From an uncultured Eubacteriales bacterium (GTDB lineage: Bacteria > Bacillota > Clostridia > Oscillospirales > Acutalibacteraceae): a stretch of DNA of 64,000 nt. Under the pieces are notes generated by a model. It searched no databases and was not told the DNA's origin. It worked only from the letters and a program-made list of their open reading frames with translations. Location of the stretch: assembly GCA_934464585.1 (NCBI GenBank), contig CAKSJY010000005.1:10467-74466 (forward strand), read 5' to 3'. This document shows positions 27,242-35,781 of this stretch, in pieces. A program made the translations under genes and the position numbers. Position 1 is the stretch's first letter, and every line of letters begins with the position of its first letter.

Positions 27242-28828
27242 TTATTTTTTCCGGCGCATTTTGTCATAATCAGCAACACCACCTGAAAAATCATCAATAT
27301 CAAAAACATTTTTAACGTTCTGTATTGGTATTCCTTCAGATTCGCAATGCATATTATATTGCATTATTATAGCATTTATTACTGATAATAAGTAACTATT
27401 TAAATACCCGTGTTTTTCTCCTGCGGTTTCTATCGATTTTTTCAACATATTTATTATTTTTAAGTTATCATTCATAAAAAATGCTTTAAAAAATGCCCCT
27501 GTATCATATGATTCAAATTCACACTCTCTATCCCCACCATGCACCAACTTTATAGACTTTAGTTTAAGCACATCTGAAATATCTTCAATTTGTCTCTCCA
27601 ACTTATTTACCTTGTATTTTCTGGACATCATTTTATCTATTAATGATAGATCTTTTCTTGCTGCACGTTCTGCGTTTTCCTTGAAGCTCTGTGCAATAAT
27701 TGCACTATCTTTCCAAAAGCTATATTTATATCTCTTAGACTTCATTATTTTATTTATCATTTCTGAGCGCTCTGTTTTGCCCTTTTCACTCCTTTCAAAG
27801 CGATTATTAGTAATTTTGTCACTTTCCTTATAATCATCACTAATATCTAAAAGTCTATTATAAGGTATAAATGTAGATGTCTCCCCAATATTATAATCCA
27901 AAAAGGCAGTAGATTTATCTAAATCAGTAGGTTCATCTTTTACTATGTTTTTTGATAAAATTTTTGCTGTAGAAATGGGCATAACTTTATCATGAGCACT
28001 AGCTAAATTATGCAAACCAATTTCCTCAGCCATAGTTTTTACAAATTTATTGCAATTTCTTAAAATAAGCCCATACTTAGTATAAGTACTGAAATATGAT
28101 TGCATTGATTCAAAAAGTTTTACTGTTTGTCCTACAGTTATTGGCGTTTGGGTTGAAATTTGTGCGTCTTCAATCCTATCGTCGGTTATTAATGATGGTG
28201 CCCCAATCTCGAGCTTTCCATTAAACCCTAAAGTTAATCTTCTTCTGCTAAATGATACCGGCCTACCTTTAAGCATTTTTGCATATGTATATCGAATACT
28301 TAAAAAGGCATGACCCGGTCTAAACTTAAACAGTGAGCTTAGTATTGAGCTATTATGGTCTATTCCGGAAATATGTGTTTCAAAAACAGGAGGTTTAGTT
28401 ATACTTTCAGAACATTCATGTGAATAAATTTCAAGATCAACAGCATTGTCTTGGTTCATAACAATAAGCCTTGGAATATAATTAACTGCTGCTGAAATAT
28501 TATTTTCTAAATCAAAATACTGACTTTCAGGAGGAGATGTCCTGTACATATTGTCATAATAACTAAAAGCATTTATAACTCTAGCCGGACCATTATCTGA
28601 TTTCGTGGTATCCTCTTTATTTTCCACAGGTTTTGCAGTATTGTCAGAAGCAGGTGCAGTTTCAGTAGGTTTCGAGCCTTCTGATTTTCCACCCAACTCA
28701 TTTAATTTCACTTTGCTTTCTTTAGGTACTACAATTTTCTCTGCTTCTACGTTATCTAGGTTAACAACACTCCCCTCAGATATTGGTGTCGCATTATTAG
28801 TTTTAGGTACCTCTAAGGATGGTAACAT
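27242..28828 (-). CDS. unknown 528-residue protein with possible permuted papain-fold domain; candidate effector
   Basis: There is no signal peptide or membrane helix. Residues 1-85 are disordered, rich in Pro, Lys, Glu and Thr. Residues about 115-290 hold a domain with PGHAFLSIRY (His173) followed by YGLILRNCNKFVKTMAEEIG (Cys259). The order His then NC-x2-FV is that of circularly permuted NlpC/P60-, LRAT- or DUF4105-like domains, which act as amidases, peptidases or acyltransferases. The C-terminal half is charged and helical. Soluble, unrelated to its neighbours and with a disordered head, it resembles payloads of injection systems, but it lies 9 kb from the CIS genes and this role is inference. 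Confidence 0.5.
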   Translation of the reverse strand: MLPSLEVPKTNNATPISEGSVVNLDNVEAEKIVVPKESKVKLNELGGKSEGSKPTETAPASDNTAKPVENKEDTTKSDNGPARVINAFSYYDNMYRTSPPESQYFDLENNISAAVNYIPRLIVMNQDNAVDLEIYSHECSESITKPPVFETHISGIDHNSSILSSLFKFRPGHAFLSIRYTYAKMLKGRPVSFSRRRLTLGFNGKLEIGAPSLITDDRIEDAQISTQTPITVGQTVKLFESMQSYFSTYTKYGLILRNCNKFVKTMAEEIGLHNLASAHDKVMPISTAKILSKNIVKDEPTDLDKSTAFLDYNIGETSTFIPYNRLLDISDDYKESDKITNNRFERSEKGKTERSEMINKIMKSKRYKYSFWKDSAIIAQSFKENAERAARKDLSLIDKMMSRKYKVNKLERQIEDISDVLKLKSIKLVHGGDRECEFESYDTGAFFKAFFMNDNLKIINMLKKSIETAGEKHGYLNSYLLSVINAIIMQYNMHCESEGIPIQNVKNVFDIDDFSGGVADYDKMRRKK

Positions 28829-28871
28829 ATATATCCCTCCCTGCGATCAATAACTATAATATTGGCAATAA

Positions 28872-28905
28872 CGCACCCTTAAACCTTAAAGTTATATAGG
28901 GTGCG
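28872..28905. repeat. hairpin between two accessory genes
   Basis: CGCACCC and GGGTGCG form a 7-bp GC-rich stem with a 20-base loop, 37 bp past the stop of the gene ending at 28942. There is no T run, so it may be a weak terminator or an mRNA-processing hairpin. Confidence 0.45.
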
Positions 28906-28941
28906 CCATGGACTTATAAACATATCAATTAACAATGTTAA

Positions 28942-29493
28942 TTAATTTTGTATTGTAACATTTAGATTTACAGAACCTTTACTATAGTAAGTTTCCGGCT
29001 CATAGCTTCTAACTTTCATATTAACGTCTGTTTCGCTACCAGACGGAAGTTTACTTGAGTCTATAGTAATATATTTAACATATTCTCCTGGCTTTACTAT
29101 ACCTGTTTCACCTAAATAGTTTCCTTCACTATCGGTTAAAAGTATCGAAAGCCAAACATCATTAGTTGATATATTGGTAAGGTCTACTTCACTTTTTCCA
29201 TTTTCATTATATAAGACTCCGCATATTCCAAGGTCAAAAATCCCACTAACATTAAATGTTGAATAGCCAACATTCTCTGGCAAATTTTCAGGCACACCTT
29301 GGATTGCCGTAGGGTCAAATTCAGGTGCATGAAACTGAGACTTTCTATAGTTACCTATAGACCAAACAGCAGTACCTGCAATTAATACCGTTAAAAGGAA
29401 ACATGCAGCTATCATTATGTATTTTCTGTTTTTTGTTCTTTCTGTTTCGCAAGTTGTTGGAAATTCTAATTCGTTTCTTGTATCGTTAGCCAT
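28942..29493 (-). CDS. single-span membrane protein with extracellular beta-sandwich domain
   Basis: 183 residues. A polar cytoplasmic head of about 24 residues is followed by one membrane helix (YIMIAACFLLTVLIAGTAVW) and an outside domain with LLTDSEGNYLGETGIVKPGEYVKYI. The same kind of domain (G-x-I-x-PGY/E, then strands) ends the 30511-32004 protein, so the two are related surface proteins. No enzymatic motif is seen. It is third in a minus-strand group of three surface genes. Confidence 0.6.
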   Translation of the reverse strand: MANDTRNELEFPTTCETERTKNRKYIMIAACFLLTVLIAGTAVWSIGNYRKSQFHAPEFDPTAIQGVPENLPENVGYSTFNVSGIFDLGICGVLYNENGKSEVDLTNISTNDVWLSILLTDSEGNYLGETGIVKPGEYVKYITIDSSKLPSGSETDVNMKVRSYEPETYYSKGSVNLNVTIQN

Positions 29494-29551
29494 AATTATA
29501 TTCTCCTTTATACATATTAAAAATTAAATATGATACGGTATTTAGCTATAT

Positions 29552-29611
29552 AAAAGTTAGGCTGCCGCCGAAGCCGTTTTAAAGTCTACCGACGACAGCA
29601 TACTAACTTTT
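29552..29611 (-). terminator. large imperfect hairpin between the secreted and membrane surface genes
   Basis: On the minus strand AAAAGTTAG-TAT-GCTGTCGTCG pairs with CGGCGGCAGC-C-TAACTTTT, with two G-U pairs and a small bulge. It lies 59 bp past the stop of the secreted protein gene and ends in TTTTATAT. Likely a terminator or a partial-readthrough element. Confidence 0.6.
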
Positions 29612-29669
29612 AGTTATTTCTTCGTCTATCTAGAATCAATCCACCTGTAAGTTTAAGTATCAATTATCA

Positions 29670-30374
29670 TTAATCAGTATGGTTTGCTAATGTAACAGTT
29701 ACTGTACCGAATACTTCTCTTTGTGCTGCATCAGAATTTGGTTCATCTGCTGTATCATTAGTCTTAAATCCATAGTTACCAATGCTATCAATTGCATCCG
29801 CAGCTGATTTGTTTTCCGGATCTCCACTCAACCATAGCCAAGCAGTTTGTGACCTGTCAGCATTTGGTTGGCTTAAATTAATATCCGGAAGAACCAATTT
29901 GTCTATTTTGTTAGTATCATCAGACGGAGCTGCTTTAGTAACTGTACTATAGAATTTACCACTTATTTTACTATAATCCCTCTTGTTACCATAATCGGTT
30001 GCCGTATCAAATGATGTTGGGGTAAATGCAAGACTAAGATCATAAGATCGTGCAGACTTATTAGTTGCTTTTATAGCATTGCCTGCGTCTGAGCCATTTT
30101 CTGCGGTGCCTCCAGTAACCAATGACCACTCTGCGGCTTTAAATTCCTTTTTTTCTGCATCCCATGTTCTAACATATTTAAATTGTAGATCTTGCCATTC
30201 AACATCAACAGAAAGAGCATCAGTAAACTGAGCTGTACCTGTAACATTCTGACTTGCAGTATTGTTGCCTTCTTCTACACTCGTTATTGTATTAGTTGCT
30301 GCAAAAACAGATGAACCTGTTGCGACCATGCTGATCGCTAATAAGCCCGCTAATAATTTTTTCGTCAATTTCAT
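29670..30374 (-). CDS. secreted beta-rich surface protein
   Basis: The protein from ATG 30374 (behind AGGAGGAAAAAG; the frame opens at 30413) has a clear Sec signal peptide, MKLTKKLLAGLLAISMVATG, then SSVFAA as the cleavage region. The mature part is a Thr/Ser/Asp-rich beta protein with VDVEWQDLQFKYVRTWDAEKK, a pattern I associate with abundant secreted proteins of Firmicutes whose function is not known. There is no anchor motif (no LPxTG, no SLH). It is flanked by two membrane proteins that may hold or assemble it. Confidence 0.65.
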   Translation of the reverse strand: MKLTKKLLAGLLAISMVATGSSVFAATNTITSVEEGNNTASQNVTGTAQFTDALSVDVEWQDLQFKYVRTWDAEKKEFKAAEWSLVTGGTAENGSDAGNAIKATNKSARSYDLSLAFTPTSFDTATDYGNKRDYSKISGKFYSTVTKAAPSDDTNKIDKLVLPDINLSQPNADRSQTAWLWLSGDPENKSAADAIDSIGNYGFKTNDTADEPNSDAAQREVFGTVTVTLANHTD

Positions 30375-30510
30375 AATCTTTTTCCTCCTATTCCAATAAA
30401 ATATGAACCTCAAATATTAAACCAAATATAAGCCAAAAAAGATATATGTTTTTTCTTATCCTCTCCCTTAACTCTTTAATTAAAATATATACTAAAGGCA
30501 ATAATGCCGT

Positions 30511-32004
30511 TTAGCCTTTAATTAGAAGCTTTATAGGTGCTTGGGTTTGCATCGCAGCTTTTTCGTTTGTATATATGTTATATAAATCCATATATAAGAT
30601 TGCGTCATATTCACCTGCCGGTAATACTGTACCGTCCGGTAATGCGTTTAATTCAACGGTAGAGACCGCATATCCCGGTGGGATTGCTCCTGTTTTGCCA
30701 ATAGTAACTCTTGTTAAAGTTGGATCATAATTAGCTTCATCAAGTTTTGCCTGATCTTCAGCTGTTCTTCCTGTTTTTCCTATTTTATCAAGCAAAGTCT
30801 GATCTGTTAGCTGAACATTAATTACAACGTGATGATTTGATGATCCAGGGTTTCTATAATCTAGACTTGCAGTTCCTACACCGGTTTCTGCTTCTATATA
30901 TCCCGAGTATTCAATTGTTGTTACGTTTCCACTGGTACTTGGTGTAAGATCATCCATCTTTTCAATATCAGAAGCAACACCAACAGGTGGGTAATAATCT
31001 AAGTTAGTTTTTTGAGCTTGGTTAAGAGCAAACCAGACAAGTGCTCCTAAAAGAGCAAGTCCCAATAATGACAACGAAGCTATTGGAATTAGCAGAACAA
31101 TCGGCTTTTTTGCTTTACCAACTACAGAACAGCATTCAATAACTCCTGTATTTTCCCAAACAAATCCAGCACTGTAGTCACCTAAAATCAAGTTGGTTGC
31201 AACCGAGCAAGCCTTTATTGTGCCACTCTTATTAACAGCTACAAATGAACCTTTATATCGTCCCTTTTTAAATATACCGTCAATAGATAAATTTGCAATT
31301 GTTGCACCCTTTATGTATCCAAAAAAGCCTGCATATTCAAGGTTTTTGCCATCTAAAACAAAGTTCTTTATCTTATATCCATCACCATCGAATATACCCT
31401 CGAAAGCTACTCTATTATTCATACCTATCGGATTCCATTTAGCACCCTTTAGATCTATGTTTTTAGTTAGTATAAACTTTCCTTTGGTGAATTCTTCTTC
31501 GCCATTATTTACACCTTGTACAAATTTAAACAATTCTTCAGATGAAGATATCGGAGTAAATAATTCTTTCTTTTGGTTAGCAATCTTGAGTCCCTTTTTC
31601 TTAAATAGGACCTTACCGGAAGAGATTGTCCATATTTTCTGCATATCAATTCCGGATTCTTCCAAAAATTTCTCTCTTAATTGATCAGATGCCAACGACA
31701 AAACCGAAAACTTGCCATCTTCGCCAATACCGCTTACTTCAGCACCCTCTTTTGGTGTAGATTCAGACTTATCAACCATGCAAAAGCATGATTCTATATT
31801 ACCTTTATCTGAATCGCAAAAGTTAGATAGCTTTTTATTTTTGCTATCATAACTTGCCCATGAAGTTAATATATCCCCTTCATTTTCATAACAAAATGCC
31901 GATGTGTTAATCTTAGATTTAGTTTTCATATCTGCATAGCAGTTTTTAATTGTACCTGAGTTAATTCCGGCAAAACCGCTATTAGCTACTACTTTATGCT
32001 TCAT
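30511..32004 (-). CDS. membrane protein with GLUG-type repeats and extracellular beta domain
   Basis: 497 residues. The N-terminal 295 residues contain GLUG/filamentous-haemagglutinin-type repeats (SGFAGINSGTIKNCYAD, AGFFGYIKGATIANLSIDG, AGFVWENTGVIECCSVVG), which would make a beta-helix. One membrane helix follows (IVLLIPIASLSLLGLALLGALVW) and then a C-terminal beta-sandwich (GKTGAIPPGYAVSTVELNALP) like that of the 28942-29493 protein. There is no N-terminal signal peptide, so either the repeats are cytoplasmic or the topology is unusual. Several Cys residues lie in the repeats. The function is unknown. Confidence 0.6.
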   Translation of the reverse strand: MKHKVVANSGFAGINSGTIKNCYADMKTKSKINTSAFCYENEGDILTSWASYDSKNKKLSNFCDSDKGNIESCFCMVDKSESTPKEGAEVSGIGEDGKFSVLSLASDQLREKFLEESGIDMQKIWTISSGKVLFKKKGLKIANQKKELFTPISSSEELFKFVQGVNNGEEEFTKGKFILTKNIDLKGAKWNPIGMNNRVAFEGIFDGDGYKIKNFVLDGKNLEYAGFFGYIKGATIANLSIDGIFKKGRYKGSFVAVNKSGTIKACSVATNLILGDYSAGFVWENTGVIECCSVVGKAKKPIVLLIPIASLSLLGLALLGALVWFALNQAQKTNLDYYPPVGVASDIEKMDDLTPSTSGNVTTIEYSGYIEAETGVGTASLDYRNPGSSNHHVVINVQLTDQTLLDKIGKTGRTAEDQAKLDEANYDPTLTRVTIGKTGAIPPGYAVSTVELNALPDGTVLPAGEYDAILYMDLYNIYTNEKAAMQTQAPIKLLIKG

Positions 32005-32468
32005 AAAAGTTCACACCCTTTTTATGTTGTAGATTGTTAAAATAAATTTTATTAAAGATTTAATGAGAAGATTTGTTTTAGAATATATACAATATAAATT
32101 AAAATATATTTTTGTTATGTCTACATTTTATACCTTTATTCTATAAAAAGTCAAGATATTATGTAAAAACATCTATATTTTTTAAATTTTTCTACCTATT
32201 GCACAAATATCATTAATTTATTTTGTGAAAAATCACTATTAAATGTGATTCATATATAAATTAGAATTAATTGGTAATCTTATATAGATATTAGTTTTTA
32301 AACCACTTATTGCATATATTAACAAACAAAATAACATGACAAATCTGAATATGTCCATCTATTTACTTATAAAATTTAGCTATATAATAATTTCTTAACC
32401 ATTTATCAATATTACTAATTATTTCAAGTGGTACATATGTACATTTTTCTCTATCTTTTTACTAAAAA
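32005..32468. other. AT-rich intergenic region
   Basis: About 460 bp between the GLUG-repeat gene and the gapA terminator. It must hold the promoter for the surface genes. No coding frame, RNA gene or repeat could be supported. Confidence 0.5.
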
Positions 32469-32502
32469 AATATAGTGCACCCCGCGAAAAGTGCACCATA
32501 TC
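32469..32502 (-). terminator. Rho-independent terminator of gapA
   Basis: On the minus strand ATATGGTGCAC and GTGCACTATAT pair across a 10-base loop and are followed by T7. It lies 24 bp past the gapA stop. Confidence 0.88.
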
Positions 32503-32525
32503 CTTATTTTTTATAACAATTTAAA

Positions 32526-33545
32526 TTACTTATTTTCAACGTCAACCATATGTTGAATTAAATCTAGAACCTTATTGCTATAGCCCCATTCGTTATCATA
32601 CCATGAAACTAGTTTTACAAAGTTTTCATTTAGCATGATACCTGCTTTAGCATCAAAAATAGAAGTTCTTGGGTCTGAATAGAAGTCTGATGAAACAACA
32701 GCTTCATCTGTATATCCTAAGATATTCTTCATTTCGTTTTCAGATGCTTCTTTAACAGCTGCACAAATCTCTTCATAAGTTGTAGATTTTTCTAGACGGC
32801 AAGTTAAGTCAACAACTGATACGTCTAATGTTGGTACTCTGAAAGACATACCTGTTAGTTTACCCTTAAGTTCAGGAATAACTAGAGCACAAGCTTTTGC
32901 AGCTCCTGTTGAAGATGGGATAATGTTGCCTGCTGCTGCACGGCCACCTCTCCAGTCTTTGTTTGAAGGAGCGTCAACAGTCTTTTGTGTATTTGTAGTA
33001 GCATGAACTGTTGTCATTAAGCCTTCAACAATACCAAACTTATCGTTAATAACCTTAGCTAGAGGAGCAAGGCAGTTAGTTGTACAAGATGCATTTGAAA
33101 CTATGTTCATGTCTTTTGTATATTGATCAAGGTTTACACCACAAACGAATGTTGGTGTTTCGCTATCTTTTGCTGGAGCAGAGATAACTACTTTTTTAGC
33201 ACCGCCCTTAAGGTGAGCAGATGCCTTTTCTGTTGTACAGAATACACCTGTTGATTCTACAACATATTCTGCATTTATACTACCCCATGGAATACATGCA
33301 GGATCCTTTTCAGCGAAAACGCTAACTTCTTTACCATTTACAACAAGCTTTCCGTTTTCTGCCTTAACCTCACCATTGAATCTTCCATGAACTGTATCAT
33401 ATTTTACCATATAAACCATATAGTCCAAACCAATGAAGGGATCATTTACCCCTACAATTTCAAACTTTTCCGGTTGGCTTACTGCTGCACGGAAAACTAA
33501 ACGGCCTATACGACCAAATCCATTAATACCAATTTTAATTGCCAT
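32526..33545 (-). CDS. gapA: type I glyceraldehyde-3-phosphate dehydrogenase
   Basis: 339 residues. NAD-binding INGFGRIGRLVFRAA is at the N-terminus, the catalytic cysteine in SNASCTTNCLAPLAK near residue 155, and WYDNEWGYSNKVLDL at the end. It catalyses the NAD-dependent oxidation and phosphorylation of glyceraldehyde-3-phosphate in glycolysis. It is monocistronic here, without pgk or tpi beside it, and starts behind TAGGAGG. Confidence 0.97.
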   Translation of the reverse strand: MAIKIGINGFGRIGRLVFRAAVSQPEKFEIVGVNDPFIGLDYMVYMVKYDTVHGRFNGEVKAENGKLVVNGKEVSVFAEKDPACIPWGSINAEYVVESTGVFCTTEKASAHLKGGAKKVVISAPAKDSETPTFVCGVNLDQYTKDMNIVSNASCTTNCLAPLAKVINDKFGIVEGLMTTVHATTNTQKTVDAPSNKDWRGGRAAAGNIIPSSTGAAKACALVIPELKGKLTGMSFRVPTLDVSVVDLTCRLEKSTTYEEICAAVKEASENEMKNILGYTDEAVVSSDFYSDPRTSIFDAKAGIMLNENFVKLVSWYDNEWGYSNKVLDLIQHMVDVENK

Positions 33546-33658
33546 AAAAAATATACCTCCTAAAATTTTGTCTATGTCTATTTTATATCATCTTAAAGGT
33601 TATTACAATAGCATTTTTAACTTTAGCTTATTTAAAACCTTTAAGCTACATAGTTAGT

Positions 33659-34564
33659 TTAATTTTCTTTTCTAAGCATACTTTCTTCTGCTCTTGGACT
33701 TCCAACTACATGATCATTTTTTCCAAAATCCTGATATTTATAAGCAGCATGTTCAGGATTTTTATTTTCACACTTCTTTGTTACATCCAAAAGCAATAAT
33801 ATTATATATATTGACATTACGATATATGTTACAGATGAAAGTACAATCCCTGTATCTCCTCTATCCAAAAATAGTACTTTATAAATATTTGGGATTCCAT
33901 AACATAAAGCAAATGCTACTGACGGTAGGCCAAATGCAAACAATTTTTTCACAACTGCTCCATTTTTATCTATAATATACATTTTAGCATTATATAAAAC
34001 AAACAATGTTAAAAACGCGTTTGTAATTATGCCCATCATCTCAACACTGTTGTTTGCCACAGTACGAGCATCAATAAATGAGATCATCAACCTATATAAA
34101 AGCCACACTACCGGCATAATAAGCATAATCGGAAATTTGTCAAATAAATCTCTTCCTGTAAAATAGCTTGTTGCTAAAACGAAAAATGCAACACTTGCAA
34201 TTACGGAAAGTATACATAATACCAACAATCCAAACATATTGTTGCCTTGAGCTCCTGAAAAGGCTTCCTTAAAGGATTCTAAGCTTTCTGCTATAGCAGA
34301 GGCTCCTACTAAAAATAAACTAATTGAAACAAGTACATTTTTTTCTATTTTTATATTGAACTGTAATTCTTTTGAAAAAAGGGACATACATATTATTATA
34401 ATCGAAAAGAACATTACCGTATAAATAAAAACCCCTATAATGGTATTGTCATTTACATTAAAAGAAAATATCTTCCCGCTCGAAAGGGACAGTTGATATA
34501 TCCTAAAAGGAATAACCATAATAATAGACAATAAAAACGGTATCCAAGTATATTTTAATTTCAC
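33659..34564 (-). CDS. multi-span membrane protein of unknown function
   Basis: 301 residues with about eight hydrophobic helices and a polar C-terminal tail (KNPEHAAYKYQDFGKNDHV). No transporter or enzyme motif could be recognised. It lies between gapA and, divergently, a SpoIID-like gene, which may hint at a cell-envelope or sporulation role, but nothing in the sequence proves it. Confidence 0.6.
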   Translation of the reverse strand: MKLKYTWIPFLLSIIMVIPFRIYQLSLSSGKIFSFNVNDNTIIGVFIYTVMFFSIIIICMSLFSKELQFNIKIEKNVLVSISLFLVGASAIAESLESFKEAFSGAQGNNMFGLLVLCILSVIASVAFFVLATSYFTGRDLFDKFPIMLIMPVVWLLYRLMISFIDARTVANNSVEMMGIITNAFLTLFVLYNAKMYIIDKNGAVVKKLFAFGLPSVAFALCYGIPNIYKVLFLDRGDTGIVLSSVTYIVMSIYIILLLLDVTKKCENKNPEHAAYKYQDFGKNDHVVGSPRAEESMLRKEN

Positions 34565-34654
34565 ACAAGCTCCCCCTAAAAAATTACTCTTACCAAGTAA
34601 GTTTAAAACATAATCTACTCAAAGTCAACCAATAAAAAGCAAAAGAGGTTTACT

Positions 34655-35668
34655 ATGAAAAACTTATTTATATTTATATCAAGTATTTTTCTATGTATGG
34701 TATTTATCCCTATAATCGCAATTGCTGCCTCATCATTTTCAAATGTCGATTATAAGGTTGCAGACAATACTTCAGAATGTACTGACTCCGCTGAGGATAA
34801 AAAGCCAAGACCCAAAGAGGATACAAATAATGCTAAACCTTCAGTTAGTACATTTAAAATTATGGACAACGCTAACTCATCTGTATTCACTATACCTGAA
34901 AATGAATTTATATGTCTAAGCGTTGCTACTGAAATGCCACCCTCATTCTCAGACGAGGCTATAAAAGCACAGGCTGTTGCATCGTATACATATTTTACAC
35001 ATCTTAAAGAAACTTCAAATGACGATTACGACTTCTCTGTTGATAGCTCTTCAGCAAACCTTTACACAACAAAAGAACAACTGAAAGAAAAATGGGGTAG
35101 TAATTTCGATACATACTACAGTAAATTTTCTTCAAATGTTGATTCTGTATTTGGGCAAAAGATAAAATCAGGTGATGAGACTATAGTCGCAACCTACCAT
35201 GCTATTTCCGCTGGAAACACTGAAGCATCAGTCGATGTATTTGGAGGGGAAAAAAGTTATTTAGTTCCTGTCCCAAGTCCCGGAGATTTATTTGCACCAA
35301 ATTACCAAACTTCATGTGAATTTTCAGCGGATGAATTAAAGGAACATCTTACTTCACAGTGGCCCGAAATAGATTTAGACCCAGACCCCGCACAATGGAT
35401 AAGTGAAATACAACGAACATCCTCTGGAATGGTGAAAAGTGTAAAAATAGGTTCTATTTATACAGATGGTAGTAAAATTCGCACTATGCTCTCTCTTAGA
35501 TCCCCCAATTTTGACGTTACATATAGCGACAATAAATTTATATTCAAAGTACGAGGCTATGGACATGGTGTCGGAATGAGCCAATATGGGGCAGAATATA
35601 TGGCTCGCCAGGGCTCAACATACATAGAAATTCTAAACTGGTATTATCCAGGTACAACTGTTTGTTAG
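34655..35668 (+). CDS. SpoIID/LytB-domain protein
   Basis: 337 residues with an N-terminal membrane anchor (LFIFISSIFLCMVFIPIIAIAA), a polar linker to about residue 80 and the SpoIID domain. The catalytic-Glu segment is ATEMPPSFSDEAIKAQAVAS, and the C-terminal signature is GYGHGVGMSQYGAEYMARQG. SpoIID is a lytic transglycosylase that acts on denuded glycan during engulfment. It is not next to other spoIID-locus genes, so it could be a paralogue. The start follows AAAAGAGG. Confidence 0.88.
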   Translation: MKNLFIFISSIFLCMVFIPIIAIAASSFSNVDYKVADNTSECTDSAEDKKPRPKEDTNNAKPSVSTFKIMDNANSSVFTIPENEFICLSVATEMPPSFSDEAIKAQAVASYTYFTHLKETSNDDYDFSVDSSSANLYTTKEQLKEKWGSNFDTYYSKFSSNVDSVFGQKIKSGDETIVATYHAISAGNTEASVDVFGGEKSYLVPVPSPGDLFAPNYQTSCEFSADELKEHLTSQWPEIDLDPDPAQWISEIQRTSSGMVKSVKIGSIYTDGSKIRTMLSLRSPNFDVTYSDNKFIFKVRGYGHGVGMSQYGAEYMARQGSTYIEILNWYYPGTTVC

Positions 35669-35781
35669 TAAACCAAATACTTTAAGTATAATATCTAAAT
35701 TATATTACAAATATCTATAGTATTAGACACTTAGACTTACAATATTATCTTTTGTAACACATTATATTTTCATAAAAATTA

